DNA of 64,000 bases from Clostridia bacterium. GTDB taxonomy: Bacteria > Bacillota > Clostridia > Oscillospirales > Acutalibacteraceae. The stretch is taken from contig JAFXCQ010000032.1 of NCBI GenBank assembly GCA_017521425.1, forward strand, positions 62,001 to 126,000. Reading direction: 5' to 3'. The notes under the pieces are model-generated. The model did not search any database. It saw only the letters and a list, made by a program, of their open reading frames with translations, and was not told where the DNA came from. A program made the position numbers and the translations under genes. Within the stretch, counting starts at the first letter, position 1. The number at the start of each line of letters is the position of its first letter. This document shows, in pieces, positions 55,141 to 64,000 of the stretch.

Positions 55141-55458
55141 ATGAGTAATAAAGTTCACGTTAAAACAGGTGATGAAGTTATTGTTATTCAGGGTAAAGAC
55201 CGTGGCGCTAAAGGTAAGGTACTTCAGGTATCTCCTTCAGAAGGCAAGGTTATCGTTGAAGGCATTAACATCGTTTCAAAACACGTTAAACCTCGCAAGA
55301 TGGGTGAAGCAGGTGGCATTATTAAAGCTGAAAGTGCTCTTTATGCTGATAAAGTTCAACTTATCTGCCCTAAATGCTCACAACCTACAAGAGTAGGTCA
55401 CGCTATCGAAGGCGACAAAAAAGTAAGAGTTTGCAAAAAATGCAATGCTCAATTTTAA
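55141..55458 (+). CDS. rplX: Ribosomal protein L24
   Basis: A 105-residue assembly-initiator protein with a KOW motif (VIVIQGKDRGAKGKVLQV) and C-terminal CPKCSQPTRVGH and RVCKKCNAQF, two Cys pairs that could hold zinc. Ribosome site TTGGAGG. Confidence 0.97.
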   Translation: MSNKVHVKTGDEVIVIQGKDRGAKGKVLQVSPSEGKVIVEGINIVSKHVKPRKMGEAGGIIKAESALYADKVQLICPKCSQPTRVGHAIEGDKKVRVCKKCNAQF

Positions 55459-55477
55459 TAAGGGAGGGACATGACTA

Positions 55478-56020
55478 ATGGCAGCAAGACTTAAAGAAAT
55501 GTATAAAAACGAAGTAGCTCCACAGCTTATGAAGAAATTCAATTATAAGAGTGTCATGGAAATCCCAAAGCTTGATAAAATCGTTATCAACGTAACATCA
55601 GGCGAGATTAAGGATAACTCAAAAATTCTTGATTCTATTATAAGCGACTTAAAACAAATCACAGGTCAGACACCTGTAGTTTGTAAAGCAAAGAAATCTG
55701 TTGCTAACTTCAAACTTCGTGAAGGTATGGATATCGGTGCAAAAGTTACTCTTCGTGGTGACAGAATGTACGAATTCCTTGACAGATTCTTCAACTTAGC
55801 TCTTCCAAGAGTTCGTGACTTCAGAGGTATCAATCCGAACTCATTCGATGGTAGAGGTAACTATTCAGTGGGCGTTAAGGAACAACTTATCTTCCCTGAA
55901 ATCGAATACGATAAAATCGACAAGGTTCGTGGTATGGATATCAGCTTTATCACAACCGCAAAAACAGACGAAGAAGGCCGCGAACTTTTAACACTTCTCG
56001 GCGCTCCATTCGCTAAGTAA
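55478..56020 (+). CDS. rplE: Ribosomal protein L5
   Basis: A 180-residue 5S rRNA-binding protein: [40 protein letters not shown], and [20 protein letters not shown]. Standard length; GGGAGGG precedes the ATG. Confidence 0.98.
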   Translation: MAARLKEMYKNEVAPQLMKKFNYKSVMEIPKLDKIVINVTSGEIKDNSKILDSIISDLKQITGQTPVVCKAKKSVANFKLREGMDIGAKVTLRGDRMYEFLDRFFNLALPRVRDFRGINPNSFDGRGNYSVGVKEQLIFPEIEYDKIDKVRGMDISFITTAKTDEEGRELLTLLGAPFAK

Positions 56021-56031
56021 GGAGGGTAATC

Positions 56032-56217
56032 ATGGCTAAGACATCTATGAAAGTTAAACAGGCAAGACCTGCTAAATATTCAACAAGAGCTTACAACAGA
56101 TGCAAGATTTGTGGCAGACCACACGCATATCTTCGTAAATACGGTGTATGTCGTATCTGCTTCAGAGAACTTGCTCATGCGGGCCAGATACCCGGCGTTA
56201 AAAAGGCAAGCTGGTAA
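56032..56217 (+). CDS. rpsN: Ribosomal protein S14, zinc-binding type
   Basis: A 61-residue C+ form with four zinc cysteines in [20 protein letters not shown]. Zinc-less forms are longer and are used under zinc limitation; none is in the window. Confidence 0.98.
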   Translation: MAKTSMKVKQARPAKYSTRAYNRCKICGRPHAYLRKYGVCRICFRELAHAGQIPGVKKASW

Positions 56218-56247
56218 TAGAGCAGTTGCAAAAGGAGGAAATACGGC

Positions 56248-56646
56248 ATGCAGATTACTGATTCAATTGCTGATATGCTTACAAGAATCCGTAATGCGAA
56301 TTCAGCAAAGCACGACACAGTGCAAATTCCGGCATCTAACATCAAGAAGGCAATTGCTCAGATTCTTGTAGATGAAGGTTATATAAAGAGCTTTAAAGTA
56401 ATCGAAGACGGTAAACAAGGTGTTATTGAGATTGCTCTCAAATACGGTCCTAACAAGTCTCAGGTTATTACAGGCCTTCGCAGAGTTTCTAAGCCCGGAC
56501 TCCGCATTTATTCAAATTGTGAGGATATGCCAAAGGTTCAAAATGGTCTTGGTATCGTTATCCTTTCAACATCAAAGGGCATTATGACAGACAAGGACGC
56601 TCGTAAAGCTAATGTTGGCGGCGAGGTTCTCGCATACATCTGGTAA
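56248..56646 (+). CDS. rpsH: Ribosomal protein S8
   Basis: A 132-residue 16S-binding protein: [26 protein letters not shown]-like region and the C-terminal [27 protein letters not shown] precedes the ATG. Confidence 0.98.
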   Translation: MQITDSIADMLTRIRNANSAKHDTVQIPASNIKKAIAQILVDEGYIKSFKVIEDGKQGVIEIALKYGPNKSQVITGLRRVSKPGLRIYSNCEDMPKVQNGLGIVILSTSKGIMTDKDARKANVGGEVLAYIW

Positions 56647-56660
56647 GGAGGTACAGTACT

Positions 56661-57203
56661 ATGTCAAGAATAGGCAGAGCACCAATAGCTGTTCCAGCTG
56701 GTGTAGAAGTTAAGATTGACGGCAGCACTGTTACCGTAAAAGGTGCAAAAGGCACTCTTTCCAGAACAGTTAACAGCAACATGAACGTCACTCTTGCAGA
56801 CGGCGTAATTACAGTTACCCGTCCTAACGATTCAAAAGAAAATCGTTCACTTCATGGTCTTACACGTACACTTATCAACAATATGGTTGTTGGTGTAAGC
56901 GAAGGCTACTCAAAGGAACTCGAAATCAATGGTATCGGTTACCGTGCTGCAAAACAAGGTAAAGACCTCGTTTTAAACATCGGTTACTCACATCAGGTTA
57001 TTATACCTGAAATCGATGGTATCACAATTGATGTTCCAGCTCCAAACAAAATTATAATTTCCGGTCCTGACAAGCAAAAGGTAGGTCAGTTTGCTGCTGA
57101 AGTTAGGGGCAAGAGACCTCCGGAACCTTACAAGGGTAAAGGTATCAAGTACATTGATGAAGTTATCCGTCGTAAGGAAGGTAAAGCAGGTAAGGGCAAA
57201 TAA
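56661..57203 (+). CDS. rplF: Ribosomal protein L6
   Basis: A 180-residue two-domain protein near the factor-binding site: [40 protein letters not shown] and the signature [14 protein letters not shown]. Standard length. Confidence 0.98.
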   Translation: MSRIGRAPIAVPAGVEVKIDGSTVTVKGAKGTLSRTVNSNMNVTLADGVITVTRPNDSKENRSLHGLTRTLINNMVVGVSEGYSKELEINGIGYRAAKQGKDLVLNIGYSHQVIIPEIDGITIDVPAPNKIIISGPDKQKVGQFAAEVRGKRPPEPYKGKGIKYIDEVIRRKEGKAGKGK

Positions 57204-57233
57204 TCCCCGAAATCATAAAGAGGTGAAGAAAAA

Positions 57234-57593
57234 ATGGTACAAAGACCGAACACCAAACAAGCAAGGGTTCAGCGTCATAAAAGAGTTCGTGGCAAGATTG
57301 TTGGTACAGCAGAATGCCCACGTCTCAATGTATTCCGTTCTCTTCAGCATATCTATGCTCAGTTGATTGACGACGTAGCAGGTGTTACACTTGTTTCAGC
57401 TTCAACTGTTGAGAAAGACTTCAAAGATTACGGCGGAAACAAAGACGCAGCCTTTACTGTAGGTAAGTTATTAGCAGAACGCGCAGCGGCAAAAAACATC
57501 AAAGACGTTGTTTTTGACCGTGGCGGATACATTTATCACGGCCGTGTTGAGAGCTTGGCCGAAGGCGCTCGTGAGGGCGGCCTCAACTTCTAA
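57234..57593 (+). CDS. rplR: Ribosomal protein L18
   Basis: A 119-residue 5S rRNA-binding protein: [34 protein letters not shown] and the C-terminal [27 protein letters not shown] precedes the ATG. Confidence 0.98.
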   Translation: MVQRPNTKQARVQRHKRVRGKIVGTAECPRLNVFRSLQHIYAQLIDDVAGVTLVSASTVEKDFKDYGGNKDAAFTVGKLLAERAAAKNIKDVVFDRGGYIYHGRVESLAEGAREGGLNF

Positions 57594-57613
57594 GAGAATG
57601 GGAGGAATTACTT

Positions 57614-58120
57614 TTGGCTAAATTCGAAACAGCTCAAAAAGAAAACGAACTTCAAGAAAGAGTTGTCGCTATTAACCGTGTTTCAAAAACAGTTAAGGGC
57701 GGTCGTATCTTCAAGTTTGCTGCTCTCGTAGTTGTTGGTGACGGCAACGGAACAGTAGGCTTCGGTCTCGGTAAATCTGGTGAGGTTCCAGATGCTATCC
57801 GTAAGGGTATCGAAGACGCAAAGAAAAATCTTGTTAAGGTTTCTCTTAAAGGTACAACAATTCCACACGAAGTTATTGGTAAATTTGGCGCAGGTGTAGT
57901 ACTTCTTAAGCCTGCAGCACCAGGTACTGGTGTTATCGCTGGTGGTCCTGTTCGTGCAGTTGTTGAAACAGTTGGTATTAAGGATATTCGTGCGAAGGCT
58001 CTTCGTTCAAACAATCCTTGCAACGTTGTTCGTGCAACTATGGACGGTCTCAAACAGCTTCGTAATGCAGAAGAAGTTGCTAACATCCGTGGCAAATCAG
58101 TTAAACATTTTAAAGATTAA
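57614..58120 (+). CDS. rpsE: Ribosomal protein S5
   Basis: A 168-residue protein of the decoding region: [36 protein letters not shown], and [16 protein letters not shown]. The start is TTG 57614, eight bases after GGAGG. Confidence 0.98.
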   Translation: MAKFETAQKENELQERVVAINRVSKTVKGGRIFKFAALVVVGDGNGTVGFGLGKSGEVPDAIRKGIEDAKKNLVKVSLKGTTIPHEVIGKFGAGVVLLKPAAPGTGVIAGGPVRAVVETVGIKDIRAKALRSNNPCNVVRATMDGLKQLRNAEEVANIRGKSVKHFKD

Positions 58121-58134
58121 GGAGGGTGGCTTAA

Positions 58135-58314
58135 ATGGCTAACGTTAATGTAAAACTTGTAAAAAGTCTTATCGGCAGCAAAAAAGACCAAATTGCCACC
58201 GCTCATGCATTAGGTCTTCGCAAAATCGGGGATGTATCTTCTCAACCAGATAATCCTCAGACTCAAGGCAAAATTAGAAAAATTGCCCACCTTATTAAGG
58301 TGACAGAAGAATAA
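58135..58314 (+). CDS. rpmD: Ribosomal protein L30
   Basis: A 59-residue protein: [32 protein letters not shown] and [14 protein letters not shown]. Its place between rpsE and rplO is the standard one. GGAGGG lies seven bases before the ATG. Confidence 0.96.
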   Translation: MANVNVKLVKSLIGSKKDQIATAHALGLRKIGDVSSQPDNPQTQGKIRKIAHLIKVTEE

Positions 58315-58331
58315 GCAAGGAGGTGCTCACA

Positions 58332-58775
58332 ATGAAGCTTCACGAGCTTTCACCCGCAGCTGGCTCTAAAAAGTCAGTGAAACGTATCGGTAGAGGTCCT
58401 GCTTCTGGTCAGGGTAAAACTGCTGGTAAGGGTCACAAAGGTCAAAAGGCGCGTGCAGGTCGCGGTATTCGCCCTGGTTTTGAAGGCGGTCAAATGCCTT
58501 TACAAAGACGCCTTCCAAAAAGAGGTTTTGTTAATATTTTTGGTAAAGAGTTCGCTATCGTTAATTTAGCTGCTCTTGAAAACAAGTTTGAAGATGGTGC
58601 TGTAATCGATATCGAAGCACTCAAAAATGCTGGACTTGTCAATAAAACACTTGACGGTGTTAAGGTACTCGCTCACGGCGATATCACAAAGAAATTTACA
58701 GTCAAGGTAAATGCTTATTCTGATGCAGCAAAGGCAAAAATTGAAGCTGCTGGAGGAAAGGCAGAGGTGATTTGA
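58332..58775 (+). CDS. rplO: Ribosomal protein L15
   Basis: A 147-residue late-assembly protein: [20 protein letters not shown], a Gly/Lys-rich [18 protein letters not shown], and [14 protein letters not shown] 58332 follows AAGGAGGTG; the GTG at 58323 overlaps that site. Confidence 0.98.
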   Translation: MKLHELSPAAGSKKSVKRIGRGPASGQGKTAGKGHKGQKARAGRGIRPGFEGGQMPLQRRLPKRGFVNIFGKEFAIVNLAALENKFEDGAVIDIEALKNAGLVNKTLDGVKVLAHGDITKKFTVKVNAYSDAAKAKIEAAGGKAEVI

Positions 58776-58776
58776 A

Positions 58777-60120
58777 GTGTTTCAGACTCTTGTTAACGCA
58801 TGGAAAATCCCTGATTTAAGAAAAAAACTTATTTTCACAGCAATTATTATACTTATTTATAGAGTTGGTTCAAATATCCCTGTTCCATTCATCGATATGC
58901 CTGCAACCGGTCTTATTGACCCGGCAGGCGGAACCACATTCTTAAACTACTTAAGTATGATGACTGGTGATGCATTTAACTACGGTACAATTTTCGCTCT
59001 TTCAATCACACCTTATATCAACAGTTCAATTATTATTCAATTGTTAACAGTTGCTATTCCTTACCTTGAAAGACTTTCAAAGGAAGGCGAAGAAGGCAGA
59101 AAGAAGATTGCAAAAATTACCCGTTATGTAACAATCGCACTCGGTTTTCTTCAAAGTACAGCTTACTTTATTTACCTTAATGCTAAAGACTATGTTCTTT
59201 ATCAGGGTACAAGCAAAGCTATTGAAGTATTCCAGGCACTCGTTATTATATTTGTTCTTTCCGCAGGTACAGCACTTGTTATGTGGCTCGGTGAACAAAT
59301 CAACGATAAAGGTATCGGTAACGGTATCTCAATAATCCTCTTCGCAGGTATTATTTCAAGAATTCCTACTGAGGCTTCAATGCTCTTCAGCACAAACCCA
59401 CAAGTAGGTAGTTATATTTCAAGAGGTGGTATTTACTACTTCCTCGCTCCATTCGTTGTTGTATGCTACATTCTTATGATTGCTTACATCGTTTGGATGG
59501 ATAACGCAGAAAGAAAAATTCCAGTCCAATATGCAAAAAGAGTTGTAGGTCGTAAAATGTATGGCGGTCAAAGCACACATATTCCGATTAAGGTTAATAT
59601 GAGCGGTGTTATGCCAATCATTTTCGCAAGCTCAATTCTTTCATTGCCACCAACAATCAATCTTTTCGTTGCAGATAAGATTAAGAGTGTTGAAGGTAAA
59701 CTTGACTGGGGCGATTTCTTCAGTTGGTTTGAACCAACATCTGTAGTTTACGGTGTTCTTTATTTCTTAATGATTATATTCTTTGCTTACTTCTATGCAG
59801 CAATTCAATATAACCCTGTAGAAATGGCTAACAATATCCGTAAAAACAGCGGTATGATTCCTGGTATTCGTCCAGGTAAACCAACTTCCGATTACATCGG
59901 TAAAATTATTTCAAGAATTATACTTTTAGGAGCATTACTTCTCAGTGTAGTTGCATTGTTCCCAACAGTATTCACTCAAGTTACAACATTACTTAATGCT
60001 CCTATGAACATTACACTCGGTGGTACTTCAATCATTATTATGGTTGGTGTTGCTCTCGAAACAGTTAAACAACTTGAGAGTCAGATGATGCTCCGTCACT
60101 ACAAGGGATTCCTTGATTAA
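58777..60120 (+). CDS. secY: Preprotein translocase subunit SecY
   Basis: A 447-residue membrane channel protein with ten helices. Markers: IPVPFIDMPATGL, LSITPYINSSIIIQLLTVAI, the loop RKIPVQYAKRVVGRKMYGGQ, and NSGMIPGIRPGKPTSDYI. With SecE/SecG it forms the export pore. GTG 58777 starts one base after the rplO stop; AGAGGTGA in rplO is the ribosome site. Confidence 0.98.
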   Translation: MFQTLVNAWKIPDLRKKLIFTAIIILIYRVGSNIPVPFIDMPATGLIDPAGGTTFLNYLSMMTGDAFNYGTIFALSITPYINSSIIIQLLTVAIPYLERLSKEGEEGRKKIAKITRYVTIALGFLQSTAYFIYLNAKDYVLYQGTSKAIEVFQALVIIFVLSAGTALVMWLGEQINDKGIGNGISIILFAGIISRIPTEASMLFSTNPQVGSYISRGGIYYFLAPFVVVCYILMIAYIVWMDNAERKIPVQYAKRVVGRKMYGGQSTHIPIKVNMSGVMPIIFASSILSLPPTINLFVADKIKSVEGKLDWGDFFSWFEPTSVVYGVLYFLMIIFFAYFYAAIQYNPVEMANNIRKNSGMIPGIRPGKPTSDYIGKIISRIILLGALLLSVVALFPTVFTQVTTLLNAPMNITLGGTSIIIMVGVALETVKQLESQMMLRHYKGFLD

Positions 60121-60140
60121 TAAAGAAAGGAATAAAAGCT

Positions 60141-60773
60141 ATGAAACTTATATTTCTCGGCGCACCCGGTGCTGGTAAAGGCACTCAGGCGGAAGTTATT
60201 TCAGAAAAATTAAGTATCCCAACTATTTCAACAGGCAACATTATTCGTGCTGCTTTAAAGAATGGTACTGAAATGGGACTTAAAGCTAAAGAGTTTATTG
60301 AGGCTGGTAAGCTTGTTCCAGATGATGTTGTTATCGGCATTATTAAAGAAAGATTAGCAGAAAGTGATTGTGCAAACGGATTTATCCTTGACGGTTTCCC
60401 ACGCACAATTCCTCAGGCTGAAGCTCTTGACAATATGGGAATTATTATTGACAAAGTTGTTGATATTGAAGTTCCTGATGAAGATGTAGTAAACAGAATG
60501 TCAGGCAGACGTACATGTAAAGCTTGTGGTAATTCTTACCACATTCAGAACAAGCCATCAAAGGTTGAAGGCGTTTGTGACAGCTGTGGTGGTGAGCTTA
60601 CAATCCGTAAGGATGACGCTCCTGAAACAGTTCTTGACAGATTAAATGTTTACCACGAACAAACCGAACCATTAAAGGATTATTATGAAAAATGCGGTAA
60701 GCTTCGCATAGTAGAGGGTACAAAGCCAATTACTGAAATTACTGCAGAAATCCTTAAGGTATTGGAGGATTAA
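60141..60773 (+). CDS. adk: Adenylate kinase
   Basis: A 210-residue enzyme converting ATP and AMP to two ADP. P-loop FLGAPGAGKGTQAEVI, FILDGFPRTIPQAEAL, and a lid with two Cys pairs (CKACGNSYH, CDSCGGEL) that bind zinc, as in Gram-positive Adk. It sits in the usual secY-adk-map order. Confidence 0.98.
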   Translation: MKLIFLGAPGAGKGTQAEVISEKLSIPTISTGNIIRAALKNGTEMGLKAKEFIEAGKLVPDDVVIGIIKERLAESDCANGFILDGFPRTIPQAEALDNMGIIIDKVVDIEVPDEDVVNRMSGRRTCKACGNSYHIQNKPSKVEGVCDSCGGELTIRKDDAPETVLDRLNVYHEQTEPLKDYYEKCGKLRIVEGTKPITEITAEILKVLED

Positions 60774-60775
60774 GC

Positions 60776-61525
60776 ATGATAGTGCTAAAGAATGAACGCG
60801 AAATCAAGTTAATGCTTGAGGCTTGCAAAATTTCTGCTGAAGCACTAAAGATTGCAGGTGAAGCGGTCCAGCCGGGTGTTTCAACACACGAGATTGACCA
60901 GTTAGTTAAAAAGTTCATATTAAGTAAAGGTGCAAAACCAACTTTCTTGAATTATAACGGATTCCCTGCATCTGCATGCATTTCCATAAATGATGAAGTT
61001 ATTCATGGTATTCCGAGTAAATCCCGCATTATTAAATCAGGCGATATAGTAAGTATCGACCTCGGAGCCTGTATCAATGGTTTTACCGGAGATACTGCCG
61101 CCACTTTCGGAGCGGGTGATGTTTCACCTGAAGCGAAGCGGCTGATGGAAACTACTGAAGAAAGTCTTTATGTAGGCATTAAAAAAGCGGTTTCCGGCGG
61201 CAGATTAGGAGATGTAGGTGCTGCGATTCAGAACTATTGTGAAGAACGTGGCTACGGAGTGGTAAGGGAATATACCGGTCACGGTATAGGAGCTAACCTC
61301 CATGAAGAACCTTCTGTACCAAACTACGGCACTGCCGGAAGAGGAATTCGTTTGGTACCCGGCATGACAATTGCCATTGAGCCCATGATAAATCAGGGCA
61401 AAGCATCTGTAAAAAATATGCCTGACGGTTGGACAGTTAAAACATCCGATGGTAAGCTTTCTGCTCACTTTGAGCATACAATTGCTATTACAAGTGACGG
61501 ACCGTTAATTATGACGAGGCTTTAA
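60776..61525 (+). CDS. map: Methionine aminopeptidase, type I
   Basis: A 249-residue dinuclear metalloenzyme removing N-terminal Met. Metal ligands and neighbours: VSIDLGACINGFTGDTAATF, YTGHGIGANLHEEP, IAIEPMINQGK and AHFEHTIAIT. ATG 60776 lies two bases after the adk stop. Confidence 0.98.
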   Translation: MIVLKNEREIKLMLEACKISAEALKIAGEAVQPGVSTHEIDQLVKKFILSKGAKPTFLNYNGFPASACISINDEVIHGIPSKSRIIKSGDIVSIDLGACINGFTGDTAATFGAGDVSPEAKRLMETTEESLYVGIKKAVSGGRLGDVGAAIQNYCEERGYGVVREYTGHGIGANLHEEPSVPNYGTAGRGIRLVPGMTIAIEPMINQGKASVKNMPDGWTVKTSDGKLSAHFEHTIAITSDGPLIMTRL

Positions 61526-61527
61526 AG

Positions 61528-61770
61528 ATGTTTGAGCGTGGCAACATAGTTCGTTCAATAAAAGGACGAGATAAAGGCAAAATATCGGTTGTTTTGAGTT
61601 GTGAAATCAATAAAGTTTATATAGCAGATGGTAAGGAACATAAATTAACTGAACCCAAGTTAAAAAATCCAAAGCATCTTGAAAACTTAAACGTAAGTAT
61701 TGATGAAGATTTCTTAATAGGAAACGAAAGACTCAGAAAGAAACTGAACAGATTGAAAAACGAGATTTAA
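61528..61770 (+). CDS. KOW-domain RNA-binding protein
   Basis: An 80-residue protein with an N-terminal KOW motif (GNIVRSIKGRDKGKISVVLS) and a basic tail (RLRKKLNRLKNEI). Homologous small L14e-like proteins lie between map and infA in many Clostridia and are presumed ribosome- or RNA-associated; the role is not established. It starts two bases after map. Confidence 0.9.
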   Translation: MFERGNIVRSIKGRDKGKISVVLSCEINKVYIADGKEHKLTEPKLKNPKHLENLNVSIDEDFLIGNERLRKKLNRLKNEI

Positions 61771-61788
61771 TCAACGGAGGTATTTGTT

Positions 61789-62007
61789 ATGTCTAAAGAC
61801 GATATGATTGAAGTTGAAGGTAAAGTTTTAGAAGCATTACCAAACACAACATTTCAAGTTGAACTTGAAAACGGTCATAAAATAATTGCTCACATTTCTG
61901 GAAAACTCAGAATGAATTACATTCGTATTCTTCCAGGTGATAAGGTTACAGTAGAAATGTCGCCATACGACCTTACACGTGGGCGTATCACATGGCGTTC
62001 AAAATGA
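61789..62007 (+). CDS. infA: Translation initiation factor IF-1
   Basis: A 72-residue OB-fold factor: [59 protein letters not shown] and [18 protein letters not shown] precedes the ATG. Confidence 0.98.
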   Translation: MSKDDMIEVEGKVLEALPNTTFQVELENGHKIIAHISGKLRMNYIRILPGDKVTVEMSPYDLTRGRITWRSK

Positions 62008-62043
62008 TTTAAAAGCGAAAGCTGAATTTTAGGAGGTATTCAA

Positions 62044-62157
62044 ATGAAAGTCAGACCTTCTGTTAAGAAAATTTGCGAAAAATGCAAGGTAATTAAACGC
62101 AAGGGAAAAATCATGGTTATCTGTGAAAATCCTAAGCACAAACAACGTCAAGGTTAA
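62044..62157 (+). CDS. rpmJ: Ribosomal protein L36, zinc-binding type
   Basis: A 37-residue protein: [20 protein letters not shown] then [15 protein letters not shown], with a Cys3His zinc site. AGGAGG lies before the ATG. It is in the standard infA-rpmJ-rpsM order. Confidence 0.97.
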   Translation: MKVRPSVKKICEKCKVIKRKGKIMVICENPKHKQRQG

Positions 62158-62192
62158 TTGACGTAAACCATATTTGGAGGTGCAACTGACAA

Positions 62193-62561
62193 ATGGCGCG
62201 TATTTCAGGTGTTGATTTACCAAGAGACAAAAGAATTGAAATCGGTCTTACTTACATCTACGGTATAGGTGCAAAGACTGCAAGCGACATTATTGCTGCT
62301 ACAGGCATTAATCCTGACACAAGAGTTAAGGATCTTTCTGAAGATGATGTAGCAAAATTACGTGAATATATCGACCACAACGTTAAGGTTGAAGGTGACC
62401 TTCGTCGTGAAACAGCATTCGATATCAAAAGACTTGTTGAAATCGGTTGCTATCGTGGTGTTCGCCATCGTAAAGGTCTCCCTGTAAGAGGTCAGCGTTC
62501 AAAAACAAACGCTCGTACTCGTAAGGGTCCAAAGAAAACGATAGCTAACAAGAAGAAATAA
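62193..62561 (+). CDS. rpsM: Ribosomal protein S13
   Basis: A 122-residue head protein contacting P-site t[36 protein letters not shown], and [20 protein letters not shown] followed by a basic tail. GGAGG precedes the ATG. Confidence 0.98.
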   Translation: MARISGVDLPRDKRIEIGLTYIYGIGAKTASDIIAATGINPDTRVKDLSEDDVAKLREYIDHNVKVEGDLRRETAFDIKRLVEIGCYRGVRHRKGLPVRGQRSKTNARTRKGPKKTIANKKK

Positions 62562-62578
62562 GTCGGGGAGGTATTAGA

Positions 62579-62986
62579 ATGGCTACAAAAGCTACAGGCA
62601 AAAAAGGTGCCGGAACACGTAAGCGTCGTGAACGCAAAAATATTGAACGCGGTGCGGCTCATATCCAATCCACTTTCAATAACACGATAGTTACAATTAC
62701 TGACACTCAAGGCAACGCAGTTTCTTGGGCAAGTGCAGGCGAAATGGGCTTCAGAGGTTCTCGTAAATCTACTCCATTCGCAGCACAGACAGCTGCAGAA
62801 ACAGCTGCAAAGGTTGCTGTTGATCACGGTATGAAAACTATTGAAGTTTATGTAAAAGGCCCAGGTGCGGGTAGAGAGGCTGCAATCAGAGCATTACAAG
62901 TTGCAGGACTTGAAGTTACTCTTATTAAAGACGTTACTCCTATTCCTCACAATGGTTGCCGTCCACCAAAAAGAAGACGTGTATAA
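62579..62986 (+). CDS. rpsK: Ribosomal protein S11
   Basis: A 135-residue platform protein: [37 protein letters not shown], and [27 protein letters not shown] precedes the ATG. Confidence 0.98.
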   Translation: MATKATGKKGAGTRKRRERKNIERGAAHIQSTFNNTIVTITDTQGNAVSWASAGEMGFRGSRKSTPFAAQTAAETAAKVAVDHGMKTIEVYVKGPGAGREAAIRALQVAGLEVTLIKDVTPIPHNGCRPPKRRRV

Positions 62987-63005
62987 CATATAGGAGGAAC
63001 GAATT

Positions 63006-63632
63006 ATGGCAAGATATACAGGTGCCGTATGTAAACTCTGCCGCCGTGAAGGTCAGAAACTCTTCTTAAAGGGTAGCAGATGTTATACAGGCAAATGCGC
63101 ATTAGAGCGTCGTTCATACGCTCCTGGTCAACATGGTCAGGCTCGTAAAAAGATTTCTGGTTACGGTCTTCAGCTTCGTGAAAAACAAAAAGCAAGACGT
63201 TACTACGGAATCCTTGAAGGACAATTCCACAAATATTTCCTTATGGCTGAAAAGAAGCCAGGTCAAGCAGGTGAAAACCTTCTTAGAATTTGTGAAAGCC
63301 GTTTAGATAACATTGTTTATCTTCTTGGTTGGGCAGATTCTCGTGCAGAAGCAAGACAACTTGTTACTCACGGCCACTTCTGCGTAAATGGCTCTAAGGT
63401 AGACATCCCTTCTTACCTCTGTAAGCCAGGCGATGCAATTTCAATCAAAGAAAAATCTGCTTCAACAGATTCTTTCAAAAACATTCTCGAAGCAAATGGT
63501 TCACGTCCTGTTCCAACTTGGCTTGAGAGAAATAGTGATGCTAATACAGCAAAGGTTATCAACCTTCCTGATAGAGAGCAAATCGAAGCTCCTATCGAAG
63601 AGCACCTTATCGTTGAGTTCTACTCAAAATAA
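63006..63632 (+). CDS. rpsD: Ribosomal protein S4
   Basis: A 208-residue primary 16S-binding protein with an N-terminal Cys cluster ([24 protein letters not shown]) and S4 RNA-binding domain ([39 protein letters not shown]). It lies between rpsK and rpoA as in many Firmicutes. Confidence 0.98.
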   Translation: MARYTGAVCKLCRREGQKLFLKGSRCYTGKCALERRSYAPGQHGQARKKISGYGLQLREKQKARRYYGILEGQFHKYFLMAEKKPGQAGENLLRICESRLDNIVYLLGWADSRAEARQLVTHGHFCVNGSKVDIPSYLCKPGDAISIKEKSASTDSFKNILEANGSRPVPTWLERNSDANTAKVINLPDREQIEAPIEEHLIVEFYSK

Positions 63633-63716
63633 TAAAGCTCTTTAGCCTTATCTTTTGCTTTGGCAAAAAACTAACAAAAACATAGTTAAACTGTGTAAAA
63701 TTTAGGAGGGTTTGGT

Positions 63717-64000
63717 ATGAAGGTATTGAGAAACCAAGAATTGAGTTCTCTGATTCAATGGAAGAAACAGCACATGGTGTGTTTGTAGTAGAACCACTTG
63801 AAAGAGGCTTTGGTACTACTTTAGGTAACAGCCTTCGTCGTGTACTTCTTTCTTCATTACCGGGTTATGCAATTACATCTGTAAAAATTGATGGTATTCT
63901 TCACGAATTCTCAACAATTCCTAACGTTAAAGAAGACGTTACAGAAATAGTTCTTAACCTTAAGGGCGTTATTCTTAAAATTCACGGAGACGGTCCAAAG
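63717..64000 (+). CDS. rpoA: RNA polymerase alpha subunit, 5' part with apparent frameshift
   Basis: From 63725 on, the frame encodes a normal alpha N-terminus: [58 protein letters not shown], and runs off the window edge. AGGAGGG (63704-63710) and ATG 63717 are ideally spaced, but this ATG is in another frame: ATG AAG GTA TTG AGA meets a stop after 23 codons. Inserting one A after GTA would give [11 protein letters not shown]. No start codon exists upstream in the alpha frame. As rpoA is essential, a one-base consensus error is the likeliest cause. Confidence 0.85.

Noticed and set aside
57652..58095. Minus-strand 147-codon frame opposite rpsE
   Set aside because: It is a shadow of the S5 gene with no ribosome site or family match.

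Overview
The window reads as a low-GC, spore-forming Clostridia chromosome, probably from the Ruminococcaceae/Oscillospiraceae side of the class. The reasons are AT-rich intergenic DNA, strong AGGAGG-type ribosome binding sites, the spoIIGA-sigE sporulation pair, a dockerin-bearing secreted wall hydrolase, zinc-ribbon forms of S14, L36 and adenylate kinase, and a clostridial S10-spc-alpha ribosomal cluster with a KOW protein between map and infA. The taxonomic placement is inferred from gene content only.

Layout. 0.2-3 kb: a DMT-type permease, a WYL regulator and a small HEXXH protein. 3-8.2 kb: an operon of a MreB-like actin, polA, rimI and tsaD. 8.2-9.3 kb: a candidate structured RNA, then a lipoprotein whose solute-binding domain looks circularly permuted. 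9.5-17 kb: a GPH-type permease, membrane proteins and a cell-wall/amino-sugar group (GHL10-like lipoprotein, dockerin-containing glucosaminidase, NagA). 17.1-18.7 kb: spoIIGA-sigE. 18.8-27.3 kb: an esterase, two ceramidase-fold paralogues, a YbaK-type deacylase, a HAD phosphatase, a flavoprotein, phosphoglucomutase and several very small genes, one of them Cys-rich behind a sigma-K-like promoter. 27.4-29.6 kb: a secreted cohesin-like/FnIII repeat protein. 29.9-38.9 kb: uvrB-uvrA, an M28 peptidase, a DUF2804 protein, a secreted nuclease and a PHP protein. 39-49 kb: an oxidoreductase, membrane and zinc-ribbon proteins, PAP2, a four-helix-bundle gene, homoserine dehydrogenase, an AI-2E-family permease and a CpsB-type phosphatase. 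49.2-64 kb: the ribosomal protein cluster from rpsJ to the start of rpoA, with secY, adk, map, the KOW protein and infA inside it.

The most unusual signal lies in the intergenic DNA. At least six loci carry arrays with an exact 7-nt period whose unit sequence drifts (AATTAAA, GGACTAG, ACTTGCA, ACCTGAC and others). Three of these loci are palindromic: heptamers, then a core, then inverted heptamers. In two the core is a terminator-like hairpin with the shared stem CTATCATTT/AAATGATAG. In the third (44017-44613) the hairpin is replaced by a gene for a four-helix-bundle protein of the 23S rRNA intervening-sequence/Avd-like family. Two of the elements also share an identical 24-nt block. I infer a family of small repeat elements in which the four-helix gene could mark the autonomous form.

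Other notable points: an apparent one-base deletion at the start of rpoA; a 22-23 nt inverted repeat carrying the ribosome binding sites of two divergent genes; loss of the usual catalytic serine motif in both ceramidase-fold proteins; and a roughly 300-nt structured leader ahead of rpsJ. No tRNA, rRNA, CRISPR array, prophage or transposase gene was seen.
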